This document shows positions 9,314-20,616 of a stretch of 26,132 nucleotides of DNA, one piece after another. Position numbers and translations under genes: made by a program. This DNA is from Basidiobolus ranarum (lineage: Eukaryota > Basidiobolomycota > Basidiobolomycetes > Basidiobolales), in the NCBI GenBank assembly GCA_040143965.1, contig JASJQH010000134.1, positions 1-26,132 of the forward strand. The letters are read 5' to 3'. Position 1 is the stretch's first letter, and every line of letters starts with the position of its first letter. The notes beneath the pieces are model-generated. The model was not told the origin of the DNA and searched no databases. It was given only the letters and a program-made list of their open reading frames with translations.

Positions 9314-11929
9314 GACATACTAGGCATGATTTAGAATTGGCATGATGCACTGGTTGTTGCTATAAGAAATCACAAGTGTTATGTAATCCCAATTAGAATC
9401 AGGAATGACGTTGTAGCTGCCTCTAGCCTTGGGAAAATGCATTTTCAAAGTTGGACATTTTGGCCATGTGCGATTGTATATATTCTTAGAGTAACATGAC
9501 ATGTATCGGCATGGATTGATTTCATTTGTGTGTTTCCCATGTAACTGAAATAAAATGAGCATCTCGCGTTTTCACACTAATATATTAACAAACGTTTCTA
9601 AGAATCCATATCATAGTTAAAGACAGAATCATAAGATATTCGCTCATTTTTAATAACTTTTACTTAGTGTGAACATACTTGGTATCTAGTTCAATTTTTT
9701 AGTCTAGTCAAGTTTGCATTACTAATCGCTTTGAACATATTAGGTTATGATCCAGAAATTATGAATTAGAGATAGTTTGAACTTAACATCTAGCTGCATG
9801 ATTTAGGTCAACTGCATCCTTACTAGTAAAGATAAATACATGAATGCGGGTTTATTTTATTAGACTCAATAGAGCGTAATAATCCATAATCAAAGTTGGA
9901 AGTTAACACTTCATAATGTTGAAAATCTACTTGAAGAATACGTAGTGAAGGTTGTGGCATACCATTTCTCGATAATGAGCCTGCAGCATAAAATCACTGA
10001 GAAACTCGACTGGAGTTACTGTTTCTTCCACTACAGTTGATTAAAACCTTCCTTGGGTTATTCCTGGGAAACGCGACAGACCTGTTATCACTTGATAATC
10101 CGCTAGACTCACTTTCTCCTGCCATATAGGGCACATCTTCTAGGGATACTCTACAGATATCTTCAAATTCAGCATTTTCCTCAAAAGAGGTAATCCAACG
10201 TATAGGCGGTTTAATAATGGATCCTTTTTGTTTGATACGTCTACCTGGTATGAGTGATAGAGTTAACGTACCTGATCTAGTATAACTCTAACCTATAAGA
10301 TTGGATACCTTTCCTGAAAGCTTGTTACTAACATTGTTCAATTCGAAGGGTCGTATGTCTATAGCCGAGATGGAGCTGGAGACCTTCAGTTCACAAGACT
10401 ACCGTGCTACCATTGCGCTAAGTAAGCTTTGTTCATATACAACATTAACTAACCTCAACCTCCACCAAATCCCAGTCACTATACAGCCCTCAAAATGCAC
10501 AACTGCTGTAACAATCCAACTCGAGAACCAGTGAACGAAACATGACCTTTTGCTTTTCTAGTTCTATCTATTCCTTGCTTTAGTTTCTTCATTAGCGTGG
10601 GAACTTTGTATCCTCAAAACTACACCACCATAATCAAAGAAGTCATTATGGCAGCTATAGATGATATATTTTAGAGAGGAATGGAAAAAATGCACTCCAA
10701 TCAAACTTGGTTTTGGGTAGAAACTCAAAATTCATCTGTTGCATCCTACATTGCGATCAATAATATGATCGGTCAACCAATGGTATAATGAATCGACTTT
10801 CGCTCAAGAAACTATTATAGCTTCGCCATGCCAACGCACATATATATCTTAGTGCCTGAATAGCCTGATCTTTACTTAGTAACATGAATAAATACTTTGT
10901 TTATATCTTGAAACATGCCTCTTATTCCCTGCTCTCTTTCCCCCTTGTCCTCCGCTCCTTCCTCCGATCCTGCCTTAAGAAAAGGTCAACTCTGTCTTGT
11001 TCTAGTTTAGATTCACGACAATATCCAATGCAGAACACCTGAATAGCATAGGGATTTGTGCTACTACCAGTGCGGATATTCAATTACCATAGTCAAAATA
11101 TTATAGTAACTCAACTTGCCATATAATATTTAAGAGGTGTGGTCAAACAATCAGAGTAAAATATTGTCAGGTCACACTCTCATTTCTAGCCAGATCCTCT
11201 GGGTAATTAATGCTTGCCTTCCCAGGCCAGCCTCTGTGCAGAATTGGAGTACAACATCGATGAAACACATTTATGGAGATTTTTTGAAGATTGCTTGCAA
11301 ACGGATCGTGTTTGATATTGGTTCACATCTCTATGAGCAGAGAGGCGGAGTTAACTCGCAATCATCACAACATAATAAAAACATCTGCTAAAGTACAATC
11401 CGACATATTGTCTTCACAGCGAGTGATAGATAAATAGGGTGGCCATATCAGTTCGATTCTGGGGTAAGAGTTAGTCTACAGTAAGGGGAATGGCTGCATT
11501 TGTAAGTGAATTTTACAAGAAAATTGTTGAATTAAATATGGCAAGCTTATCCAGGTTAATTCATTTCGATTACGACTTCAATTAACTTACACATTTTGTA
11601 TCTAATGGTTGATAATATTTAGCCAATTAGAATGGATTTTCTATTTCTAAATAATATCCGTTGCTTGCTATTAATTCTTGATGACTGGACTGGCTGTGCG
11701 GATTACTGGATAAATTGAGGATGGATCACAATAAAAGAAAAAAAAAGGAACCAAAATTCCACTGAAAAAAAAATCGAGAGTAAAATAAAGTATACTAACT
11801 GAGCATAAATGGAATTTTTTTCAAAGTCACAATTTTCCCTTATACCATAGGTTTTTTTTCCGTTTGACTTTGGTCTCTTTAATATCCAGTTCACTTCTCT
11901 TCCCTTAAATTTAGGAAGTTTTATTCAAA
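9314..11929. other. Long AT-rich intergenic region, nothing supportable
   Basis: About 2.6 kb between the bicupin promoter and SPB1. Frames at 9562-9320 (-), 10301-10534 (+), 11137-11391 (+) and 11894-11703 (-) are short and lack family signatures or codon character. No tRNA could be folded convincingly and no copy of the 240-bp repeat was seen. The last 100 bp include T-rich and A-rich tracts expected of the SPB1 promoter and leader. Confidence 0.5.
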
Positions 11930-14908
11930 ATGGGTTTTAAAAAGAAGGTAGGAAAGGGGCGTTTGGATAAGTACTATTACTTGGCTAAGGAGCAGGGTTA
12001 TCGTGCCCGTTCCGCGTTCAAGTTGGTACAGTTAAATAAGAAATTCAACTTTTTGAGTAGCGCTCGTGTACTTGTAGATTTATGTGCTGCCCCCGGTGGT
12101 TGGTATGTATTTTTATTGAATTGGTTTTTTTTGGTTTTTTTTCTAATGGATTCTATTTTCTTAAAGGCTTCAAGTCGCTACTAAATACATGCCAGTATCT
12201 AGTTTGATTATTGGTAAGTCTTGAGAGATACACAATTCGTCTGATTGTACAGATACTTACGCGGCATTATTCTTGTTGATTCATCAACTCATTAGGTGTG
12301 GATCTTGCCCCTATCAAACCTATTCCTAAAGTAATCACCTTCCAAGAGGATATTACAACTGAAAGATGTCGCCAAGCGCTCAGAAATGAGTTGAAGACTT
12401 GGAAAGCAGATGTGTAAGTTAACATCTACTTTGAAATATTTAGTATTGCTCAACCTAATCATTGCTTTTATATCACTGATTGTAACTTAGGTTCCTTCAC
12501 GATGGTGCTCCCAACGTTGGTACTGCATGGGTGCAAGATGCTTACTCCCAATCAGAGTTGGTATTAATGTCATTAAAGCTTGCTGTGGAGTTCATGAGCA
12601 AAGGAGGTAATTCAACAAAGCCTTTTATTGACCTGTTATTCCACGAAACTGTATTAAACATGAATCATAGGTACTTTTGTCACCAAGGTTTTCAGATCCA
12701 AGGATTACAATAACTTGATGTGGGTATTCAATCAACTGTTCAAACGTGTCGAAGCTACCAAGCCACCCTCTTCCAGAAACGTATCTGCCGAAATTTTCGT
12801 AGTGTGCAGAGACTTCTTGGCACCCAAGAAGCTTGATCCCAAATTCTTGGATCCCAAGTGGGTATTCAAAGATTTAGAAGATACCATTGTCAATAAGCAA
12901 GCGGATATTTTCCATCCAGAAGTAAGTGAAAAAGTTCTTTATTCAAATTCATTCACTACCACCCCTCGTCTTCTCTCCTCGCCATGCTTACTTATTTGGG
13001 ACTTTTTTCTCTCGATCTTTTAGAAACACAAGAGACAACGTGAAGGTTACGAAGATGGAGATTATACTCTTCACAAGACCATATCTGTCATGGAGTTCAT
13101 TAACACCAGCGATGCCATCACCGTACTTGGATCAGCTAATAAGATGGTATTTGATTCGGAAGAGGCCCAATTCTTACTCAAGCAATCGGCCACCGATGAG
13201 GAAATTCAAACTTGCATGATGGATTTGAAAGTATTGGGTAAAAAAGATTTCCGAGGCTTACTCAAGTGGAGACTTCAAATGATTGACTTGATCAAGGCAA
13301 AGAGAAAGGCTGAAAACCCCGAATTGGCTGCCGAGGAGGAGAGAAAGCTCAAGGCAGAAGAAGAGTTGGCCGCCACCACAGTGGAGGTGGATGAAGAGGT
13401 CCTCTTGGAGGAGGAGATGGAAAACCTTACCAAGGAAGAACAAAGTCGTGTGAAGCGGGCCAGACGTAGAAAGAATGAAATTCGTACTAAGAATCTTCAA
13501 CGTATGCAGCTTAACATGGTCACTCCTACTGAGATTGGTATCGAGCAACTTAACGGAGAAACTCTGTTCGACATTCATAAGATCAAGAAATCTCAAACAC
13601 TTGAAAATATCTACGATGGTGATATGGATATTGTTATCTCTTCGGATGAGGATAAGGGCATTGGAGGCGGAGATGACTCTGACTTTGATATCGGCAAAGA
13701 TCCTAATGCCGATAGTGATGAGGAAGAGACCAATTATCTTGGTGATGAACTTGATCAGATGTATGAAGAGTTCCAGAACCGTCAAATGGAACGCGATGCC
13801 AAGTTCAAAGTCAAGAAACTAAGAGAAAAAGAAGGGGAATTCAAAGGATTCTCGAAAGACCAGTCTGATTCCGATTCTGAAGACGAGCAGAACGCCGGGC
13901 CTAAGCATGATGTCTCCGATTCAAGTGAAGACAGTGAGTCAGACGAAGAGTCGTACTCCAATTTGAAGAAGAAAAACCCACTGGTTGTTGATCTTAAAAA
14001 GAAGGAAGATAAGACACCTACAGCATCTGGTCTCTCTAAGAAGGCCGCTTTGTTCTTTGACAATAAGCTCTTCTCTGGAATCGAAGAAGACGATGAGGAT
14101 GACGAAGAGGAGGAAGAGGAGGAGGAAGAAGAAATTGTTCCTCGCAAGAGAAAGGCAGTCGAGATTGAGGAAGAAGAGGAGGAGGAGAGTGACAATGAAA
14201 GTGATTTCGAAATCGTACCTCTTGAGAAAGACGATGATGAATTCTGGAGTGATGATGGTGAAGAAGCCGGTAAAGTTCCTGATTATGGACTCATCACAGC
14301 TGAAGCAATCACACTTGCTCAGCAACTTGCCAATCGTGAGAAAACCAAGAGTGACCTTATTGATGATGGTTTCAATAAGAGTACTTTCCGTGATGCTCAA
14401 GGTTTACCAGAATGGTTTGTGGATGATGAGAGGAAGCATTCCAAGCCTAATGTACCTGTTACAAAAGAGGCCATGAATGCTCTTCGAGAGAAGATGAAGG
14501 CGTTGGATGCTCGTCCTATCAAGAAGATCGCTGAAGCCAAGGCCAGAAAGAAGTTCAAGGCTGTGAAGAAGTTGGCTAAGATCCAACAGAAGGCCTCTAC
14601 AATTGCTGAGAACGAGGATCTAACGGAGCGTGAGAAGGCTGAATCCATCAACAAATTGCTTTCCAAATCCATGAAGAAGAAGCCTAAGAAGGATATCAAG
14701 GTCGTGGTGGCTAGAGGTGGTAACAGAGCCATCAAGGGTAGACCAAAGGGTGTTAGTGGTCGCTATAAGGTATGTTGTTATTGTATATATTAGAAACTCT
14801 CAATGGATTCTAATTGTTGAATTTTCACAGATGGTTGATCCGAGAATGAGAAAGGAAGTTCGTGCCTTGAAAAGAGTCGCTAAGAAGGAGAAGAAAAGTC
14901 GTCGGTAA
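11930..14908 (+). CDS. SPB1: SPB1 / FTSJ3-type 2'-O-ribose rRNA methyltransferase
   Basis: Nucleolar AdoMet-dependent methyltransferase of the FtsJ/RrmJ family. In yeast Spb1 methylates G2922 in the peptidyl-transferase A-loop of 25S rRNA during pre-60S assembly. Exons are 11930-12102, 12167-12213, 12296-12413, 12491-12606, 12671-12921, 13024-14769 and 14831-14908, giving 842 residues against 841 in yeast. The AdoMet loop DLCAAPGGW is at 50-58. The K-D-K-E catalytic tetrad is complete at Lys31, Asp117 (LHDGAPNVG), Lys157 (FVTKVFRSK) and Glu192 (VSAEIFVVC), with the same spacing as the bacterial enzyme. The single large sixth exon holds the linker, a Glu/Asp-rich region (about 589-632) and the Spb1 C-terminal domain. 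The last exon encodes a basic tail, [10 protein letters not shown] onward, typical of the family. Antisense serine-rich frames over the acidic tract are shadows. Function and orthology are very likely. Confidence 0.97.
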
Positions 14909-15146
14909 AGCGACTAGTTAGCGGACAATCCTATGAACACATCTACCTCTTTCAAACATAGCAATAGATAATTAATCATGTACATTGTGCATACCTTGGC
15001 AAGCAAAACACTATTGTTATTATCATTTCATATTCAACGATGATGCCAAGATATTTTAGAATCTATGTATACTTTGATACCGATGCAAACCTATTTTGTA
15101 TTCCAAACTTTTGTTGTGTGGTATATTTTATTTTTGTTTCTTCGCA

Positions 15147-15152
15147 AATAAA
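15147..15152 (+). terminator. Polyadenylation signal of SPB1
   Basis: AATAAA about 240 nt after the SPB1 stop, in an AT-rich 3' region and about 210 nt before the next start codon. Confidence 0.45.
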
Positions 15153-15359
15153 GAAATGTTCACTACCAACATAATGTGAGGCCAAAGATTTTCATAATCA
15201 GCTCAGGTGAGGATTATACACGGTAGTGCTTAGTCTTGCTAAGTGCATTCATGCCCAGATCACCGACCAATCAGTGACACGTAAAACGAGAATGTCAGAA
15301 TATCTTTTCAGTAATGTGTTCACAGTATTGGTGCACTCCTCGACCTTCTACCGAACAAG

Positions 15360-16154
15360 ATGGTAAATTGCATTGATATTCCGCAAACAATTAAACTCTA
15401 CTAGAGTTTGTTTGAACTGAACTTTCTATCATGTAATAATACCTATTTCGAAATTCTAGGCAAACAGCTCTGCGAAGAAGATTGCTATTGAAAACGCGAA
15501 AACCTTGGAAAATCTACGCATTGGGTTTTTGGGAGTGAATGTGAGTTATAATAAAGAGAGTTCTATCTTTCTCAGAGATTCTAGTTTTACTGTAATACTA
15601 ATTCCGAAGTTTACTTTCCTCTTCCAAAGGGATTCTATATATTAGTTAGAGGGATATTTTATTTTTCTAGTTTTGGCCTTTACCACTTCCTAGGGTATAC
15701 CATTACGGGTGGAATAAGCTTACTTCTTTATTTACAACTTAAAAGCATGGGAACCCCTAGACACTCTTTAAACGGACAATTAGAGAGTTCGGGTGAGGAT
15801 TTGAGCGCTGAAGGACTGACCGCCTATTTTTTCGACATTATTTATGTTACCTGGTTTGTGCATGTCGTTTCAGTCTTTACTGATTATGCTTGGTTTGTAT
15901 ATCTTGTGGTAAGTACATGGTATTTTTGCCCATGATTTTGAGCGGCTATTTACTTTCATGCAGAGTCAATTCATTCCTCTTCATTAACCTAGATCCCTGC
16001 GTATGCTTCCATCAAGCTATGGACTTCTGTAATCAAACCTTACATGGGATCTAAGGGACCAGTTGAAGAAGAGCCAGTCTTGGACGAAAAAGCACGCAAA
16101 AGGCAAGAGAAGAAGCAGAAAAAAGAAGGGCGTGTGAAATATAGGAGTCACTGA
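15360..16154 (+). CDS. TMEM208 / SND2 family ER-targeting membrane protein
   Basis: Small ER membrane protein of the TMEM208 (human) / Snd2 (yeast) family, part of the SRP-independent route for membrane protein insertion. Exons are 15360-15362, 15460-15540, 15630-15908 and 15993-16154, giving 174 residues against 173 in human. The first exon is only the ATG, followed by a 97-nt phase-0 intron. The next exon gives MANSSAKKIAIENAKTLENL, which resembles plant TMEM208 N-termini. Hydrophobic segments follow at about 29-45 (FYILVRGIFYF), 47-64 and, after an LSAEGLTAYFFDIIYV segment, about 100-125. The C-terminus is charged and lysine-rich (KARKRQEKKQKK), as in the family. The third exon start was fixed by phase and by homology to the NVIYVLVR region of plant members. 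Its 3' end overlaps the convergent AP-3 mu gene's likely 3' UTR. Confidence 0.88.
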
Positions 16155-16183
16155 GAGTAATAGTCTGAACGATTGAAAATGAT

Positions 16184-16189
16184 AATAAA
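16184..16189 (+). terminator. Polyadenylation signal of the TMEM208/SND2 gene
   Basis: AATAAA 30 nt after the stop. The opposing AP-3 mu gene has its own minus-strand AATAAA at 16241-16236, so the two transcripts probably end within or past each other in the 159-bp gap. Confidence 0.5.
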
Positions 16190-16235
16190 AATGAAGATGG
16201 CATTCCAAGTTCGGTAGAAATTTTGATAGATTAAC

Positions 16236-16241
16236 TTTATT
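16236..16241 (-). terminator. Polyadenylation signal of the AP-3 mu gene
   Basis: AATAAA on the minus strand (TTTATT on plus), about 73 nt after the AP-3 mu stop at 16316-16314. Confidence 0.45.
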
Positions 16242-16313
16242 TCGGAGGAATCAAGGGAGCATGCGAAAGGATAATAAAAATACATGACAACATCAGTTAT
16301 GCAGGAAGAAAAG

Positions 16314-18306
16314 TTAAATTCGGATTTGGAATTTCCCAGACTTCGTGACACTACGAACTCCCTACAATAAAGCCCAGGTACAGTTAGAAAGCAATGGCTA
16401 GTATGTGATAAGATAATGGAGGTAACTCACCTTGTATGGCTTATATCCTTCATAGAACACCTTCAAGCTATCTACTTTTAACCCGGAAATTGCGTACATG
16501 CTTATCTGGAAATCAGCTAGGATGGAGCTACCAGCGGAGCCTAGCTTCTCACTAAAAGCAGAGTCAGAGCCTCAACATCAACAACAATGAAAAGGAAGGT
16601 CACTTACGACGCAGTGAAAGTCCCAGAGATCATGGGCATTCTATCTTTCATTTGGACCCGGCCAATATCCCATCGAAGAACCTACATAAAATCCTTGTTA
16701 ACATGGGCCCAGAGATGCCGAGAAGCTTTGCACACTAACCTTAGTGGTGCGATCAAATGTATACTGGCCAATGTTTGGCGAAGCAGAAACATTTTCTATG
16801 CATTGGGCCATCGGGAAGGTGATGGCTAAGTTCTCCACGGGCTTTCCATCGGAGTGACGAATACTCACACTAATATCAAATTTCCCTTCAAAAGAGTAAT
16901 TGGTGAGTGACTGTGTATGGTTCCATGAGATTGAATTGGTGAGAGTACCTCCGTTGTTGTAGATCGATATTTGGGGCTTGACATAGATGGGAAGATATGT
17001 CGGATGTCGGAGATCCACCCTAGTAATCTGTTAGATTAGGGGAGGGGAGAAAGGGAGGGGTTGAATGCAGTACCTGTAGCTCATCAATTTGAAATGTCCG
17101 TCAGGTGGGATGAATGAGAGAATCCGTTCGTTCTCATACTTGCCATGTCTGTAGATATAGTGTAGCACGGATTAACACGGGATGTATAGGGTTTAGGATT
17201 TAAAGGTCACAAAACAATACCGACCTAATGCAAGGGTGTAAGCTATAGTCATCAAAAAGTCTAGGATTTACAAAGCTGAGCGTCAGATCCGGCATGCCTG
17301 TGGAGTATAACGCAGCATAAGTATATAACAACAACGATCATATGGCGTGATCATACCTGATAGTCGACTGTTGCTGAGAATGTTTCCATTTATTTCACAT
17401 GAAATAACCGATCCATTGCTAAGACTTGGGGGTGAATAAATATTCCAACACTCTGTTCTATTACAACATGGTACCTGTCAACAATAGCATCCAACTCCTC
17501 CACAATATCAAAGTAGATCTCATTGTTAGTGTATATCACTCCAGATTTTCTCCAGGGTACGTTCGATAGTGTTCCATTCGGTAATCGGTCACTAAATTGA
17601 TTTGAATGTTGGTAAAATGCTTGACATCACCAGGACACACCTAAACCTACGTTGATACGCCAGCCGCATTCATTACTCTATTGATAATAGTGGGTGGAGA
17701 GATAATGTCCTTGAGCGCATTTGGCTCGGTAGTGAGGGGATAACCGTAGTCCATCATTTCCTCCAAGAGCTAAGAAATGATAAGAATACGAAGCAATTCT
17801 ATAGAAATAACAAAAGAACCAGCTACCTGATATACTGTAACGAAATTATCTTTAATAACCGTCTCCGATACTTCATCAAAGTACTCCACCAACAAATCCA
17901 CCACACGGTGTAAGAATTCCAATACCAATAATGGTTCGACTATAAATACAAGTTAGAAGTGAATCCACTTTGTGTAAATAATTCTTTTGGATACTAACCT
18001 TCGGCTGAAACGGTGGTCAAAAAAGTAAGAGAATCCCGATAAATCTGGACATAATTCCCTTGAGGTGTATCGATAATCGGTAATGCCTCCTCTTGAGACA
18101 TGCCTTTGGTTACATTTAGGTAATAATCCACCACTGAACGACTTACAACTCCGCGCCAGTGCTTTTCGATGATGATTTTTCTACCAGAATTGAAGTTAGA
18201 AAAAGGAATTAATGGCGGAAAATTTGTTGAATAGAAAGCATTAAACCGTCTGATAACAACGCTATAAGTACCCAGTGGAATTCAACACAAACAAACTGCT
18301 TATCAT
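16314..18306 (-). CDS. APM3: AP-3 adaptor complex mu subunit
   Basis: Medium chain of the AP-3 adaptor, which selects YxxPhi cargo for direct Golgi-to-vacuole/lysosome transport. Twelve exons on the minus strand: 18306-18272, 18180-17999, 17939-17827, 17769-17651, 17591-17475, 17418-17357, 17297-17225, 17148-17074, 17019-16740, 16681-16608, 16551-16431 and 16361-16314. All phases close to 432 residues (human AP3M1 418). The N-terminal longin-like half starts MISSLFVLNSTGKIIIEKHW, with the first intron splitting the glycine. LPNGTLSNVPWRKSGV and YTNNEIYFDIVEELDAI mark the start of the mu homology domain and distinguish AP-3 mu from other mu chains. FIPPDGHFKLMSYR and the terminal ISGLKVDSLKV plus TKSGKFQIRI complete it. 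One donor (GTCGGT, exon 7) is atypical but required by phase. Divergent from epsilon-COP and convergent with TMEM208. Confidence 0.94.
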
Positions 18307-18827
18307 TCTGCAATAATACTACAAGGAAAGTCTTGACTGTTACAACTGCACTTGTAAAATGTACGAGTCCATTTGAATTTAATACGTCGTAATCACACTC
18401 GTATTGATCTTGGTTTGGTTTAAATCACCTAACCCTAAATTCACGAACAACATTCAATCAATAATATTAATAAAACTTCAATGATTCATTATACAGTGTA
18501 ATCTCGAGCTGAATCAGTTACGTAATACTGATACTCCAACTCCTACACAAAACAAAATATAGACGTCAAATTGTAGAAATGCGATGATATTCCCACCAAT
18601 AAAATTCTCCATGCCCACTAAAACCCACGATATTATGGAAGATTCGTATGATATGGGGAGATTAAGAAAAGATGTGTGGGTAGTAAGGATTGGATGCATT
18701 GTTGGCAGGAAAAGCTGTTAAATTGGGTAATGGTAATATCGATATTATTATGGCAGATGTAGTGCTGAGATTCATTAAATCAGTCTTCCAAGTTCTTGTG
18801 TCTTGAATACACTGCAAATAATTCAGC
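18307..18827. promoter_or_regulatory. Shared upstream region of two divergent coat-subunit genes
   Basis: 521 bp separate the start codons of AP-3 mu (minus) and epsilon-COP (plus). No TATA box is obvious in the expected place on either side, and the open frames here have no family signature. It must hold both promoters, so it is a candidate bidirectional promoter. Shared regulation is inference. Confidence 0.5.
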
Positions 18828-19988
18828 ATGTCCCACGACCAAGTAGATGAACTTTTTACCATTCGTAATTTGTTTTACGTAGGTGCGTATCAACAAGTGA
18901 TCAACCAATGCACCAACCCTTCTACTGAGCCCAGCTACGAAGATGGTAAACTAGAGAGACTTGTGTTTTTGTATCGTTCTTATATCGCCCAAGGAAACTG
19001 TGATATTGTCTTAAAGGAGATAGATGATAAGCAACCTATCGACTTGAAGGTAACCAAGCTACTAGCTCAGTATGTGAGCGCCGATAAAGCTGGCAAACAG
19101 AAAGCCATAACAGAAGCACAAGCATTGGCAACTGACGAGTTGAACTCCAATAACGGTAGCGTTCAAATTGTCCTTGGGACTTTACTTTATCGTGAGGGCT
19201 TGTATGAAGATGCTTTGCGTTTACTAGTAAAACATTCCAAGAACCTTGAATGGTAAACTAGACTTATTTTCTATTTTCCTCCACTTCGTTGCTGAATCAT
19301 TTTTCATATAACAGTGTCGCCCTTATTGTCCAGATTTATTTGAAGCTAGACAGAACTGATTTGGCTAGAAGAGAGCTTAATGCTACCAAGAACTGGGCTG
19401 AAGACGCTATTCTTGCGCAACTCATCGAAGCTTGGATCGGTGTTCAGATTGTAAGAGTACAATTTCTCATATCTTGATGAACCTATTATTAATATTTCTC
19501 TTTAGGGTGGCCCAAAATATCAAGAAGCATTCTACATCTTTCAGGAACTTAGCCAAAACCTTGCCGCTACTACAGTTAAACTTTTAAATGGACAAGCCAT
19601 CTGTAACATTCACATGGGAAGATATCCCGAAGCTGAGAGTCTCTTACTAGAAGCATTAAATAAGGTTGAATCACAACTCTCAAATCACCTATTATTTTCC
19701 ATCGTCTCTAATTTCAGCGATTATTCATTTAATAGAGTCAAAGTGACCCAGACACACTTGTTAATCTTATCGTTTGCGCCAATTTAACTGGTAAACCTAA
19801 CGAGTTGATTGATGATTATACCACGTAAGTAAACCATCTCCGAAGATCTATTTTACTTCATTACTAACCAAAACCGAAACTTTAGTCAACTAAAGAACAT
19901 CGCACCTGAGCACCCGTATCTTACTGAGCTGGAAGCCAAAAGTCAATTGTTTGACGAATGTGCCAAACGTTACACTATCGCTAACTAA
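18828..19988 (+). CDS. SEC28: Coatomer subunit epsilon (epsilon-COP)
   Basis: Epsilon subunit of the COPI coat, a TPR-like helical protein that clasps alpha-COP and stabilises the B-subcomplex in retrograde Golgi-to-ER transport. Exons are 18828-19252, 19315-19450, 19506-19664, 19736-19824 and 19886-19988, giving 303 residues, close to human COPE (308). The N-terminus reads DELFTIRNLFYVGAYQQVIN, typical of the family. Later helices include YREGLYEDALRLL, VALIVQIYLKLDRTDLARRE, EAFYIFQELSQ and LLNGQAICNIHMGRYPEAES. The C-terminal part, DPDTLVNLIVCANLTGKP, then HPYLTELEAKSQLFDECAKRY, is diagnostic. The third intron has an unusual donor (GTTGAA), required by phase and by the conserved SDPDTL restart. 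An AATAAA lies at 20117-20122. Confidence 0.94.
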
Positions 19989-20616
19989 TTTGCTCATTGA
20001 TAATTCACACTCGGTCACTATCTCTACTCCACTTCACAACATTCCTTTCCTTTCCGTTTCCCTCATTCCCCCGAGATAATGGAGTTTATCAGATAATTGG
20101 CCACCTGAAATCCCCCAATAAACTGATGAAATTAATCTTGATCCTTCAAGAATACGATGGGACACATTCAACACCCATGATTTAATCGGGCAGGTGAGAT
20201 GGGTTAGGGCTAGGTTGTGGAAGATAATTTACTATAGACTTGGATAAGTGTAGTCAAGTGATAGGAGTAGGTCTGGCTGGTGATCGCTCAGAGGGGTGGA
20301 ATGTTTGCCGAGGAATGTTACAAAAATCCTAAGCGATGGCAGGGAACAGGGAGTAGATAGGAACGAAAGAAATGGGTGAGTTGGGGGATAGGAGAGGCAG
20401 TCTGGGTTAGTGAATTACTATGATGGCTTGTTGCTCAGGCTGAGAAGATGTATATGAACAGATTAGGTGGGTAAACATTACATGAGAATTGTTGCTTGTA
20501 AAGAGCAATTAATGCGGAATTTTAATTCACCAAGATTATACGGTTTAAAGAAATACATTTTCCCGTCCAGAGTCCGGAAGTCAAGTCATACATGTGATTA
20601 CATTCAGAAAACAAAA
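19989..20616. other. Convergent 3' region between epsilon-COP and ubiquilin genes
   Basis: About 630 bp between two converging stop codons. It holds the epsilon-COP AATAAA at 20117-20122. No gene is supported; the 62-codon frame at 19997-20185 begins nine bases after the stop and has no family signature. Confidence 0.5.

Noticed and set aside
9320-9562. 80-codon minus-strand frame upstream of the bicupin
   Set aside because: No family signature, and it runs into the bicupin promoter region.
11440-11475. Possible tRNA B box (CAGTTCGATTCTGG)
   Set aside because: No matching A box and no cloverleaf with a paired acceptor stem could be built around it.
13782-14195. Antisense frame with long polyserine runs
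   Set aside because: It is the reverse reading of the SPB1 Glu/Asp codons (GAA/GAG read backward as TTC/CTC-shifted serine codons). SPB1 is complete in the sense frame.
13939-14476. Other long overlapping frames in SPB1 exon 6 (153 codons minus, 163 codons plus)
   Set aside because: Low-complexity shadows of the acidic and lysine-rich coding region, with no independent start context or domain.
20190-20215. GGGTTAGGGCTAGG as telomere-like repeat
   Set aside because: A single irregular occurrence, not a tandem array.
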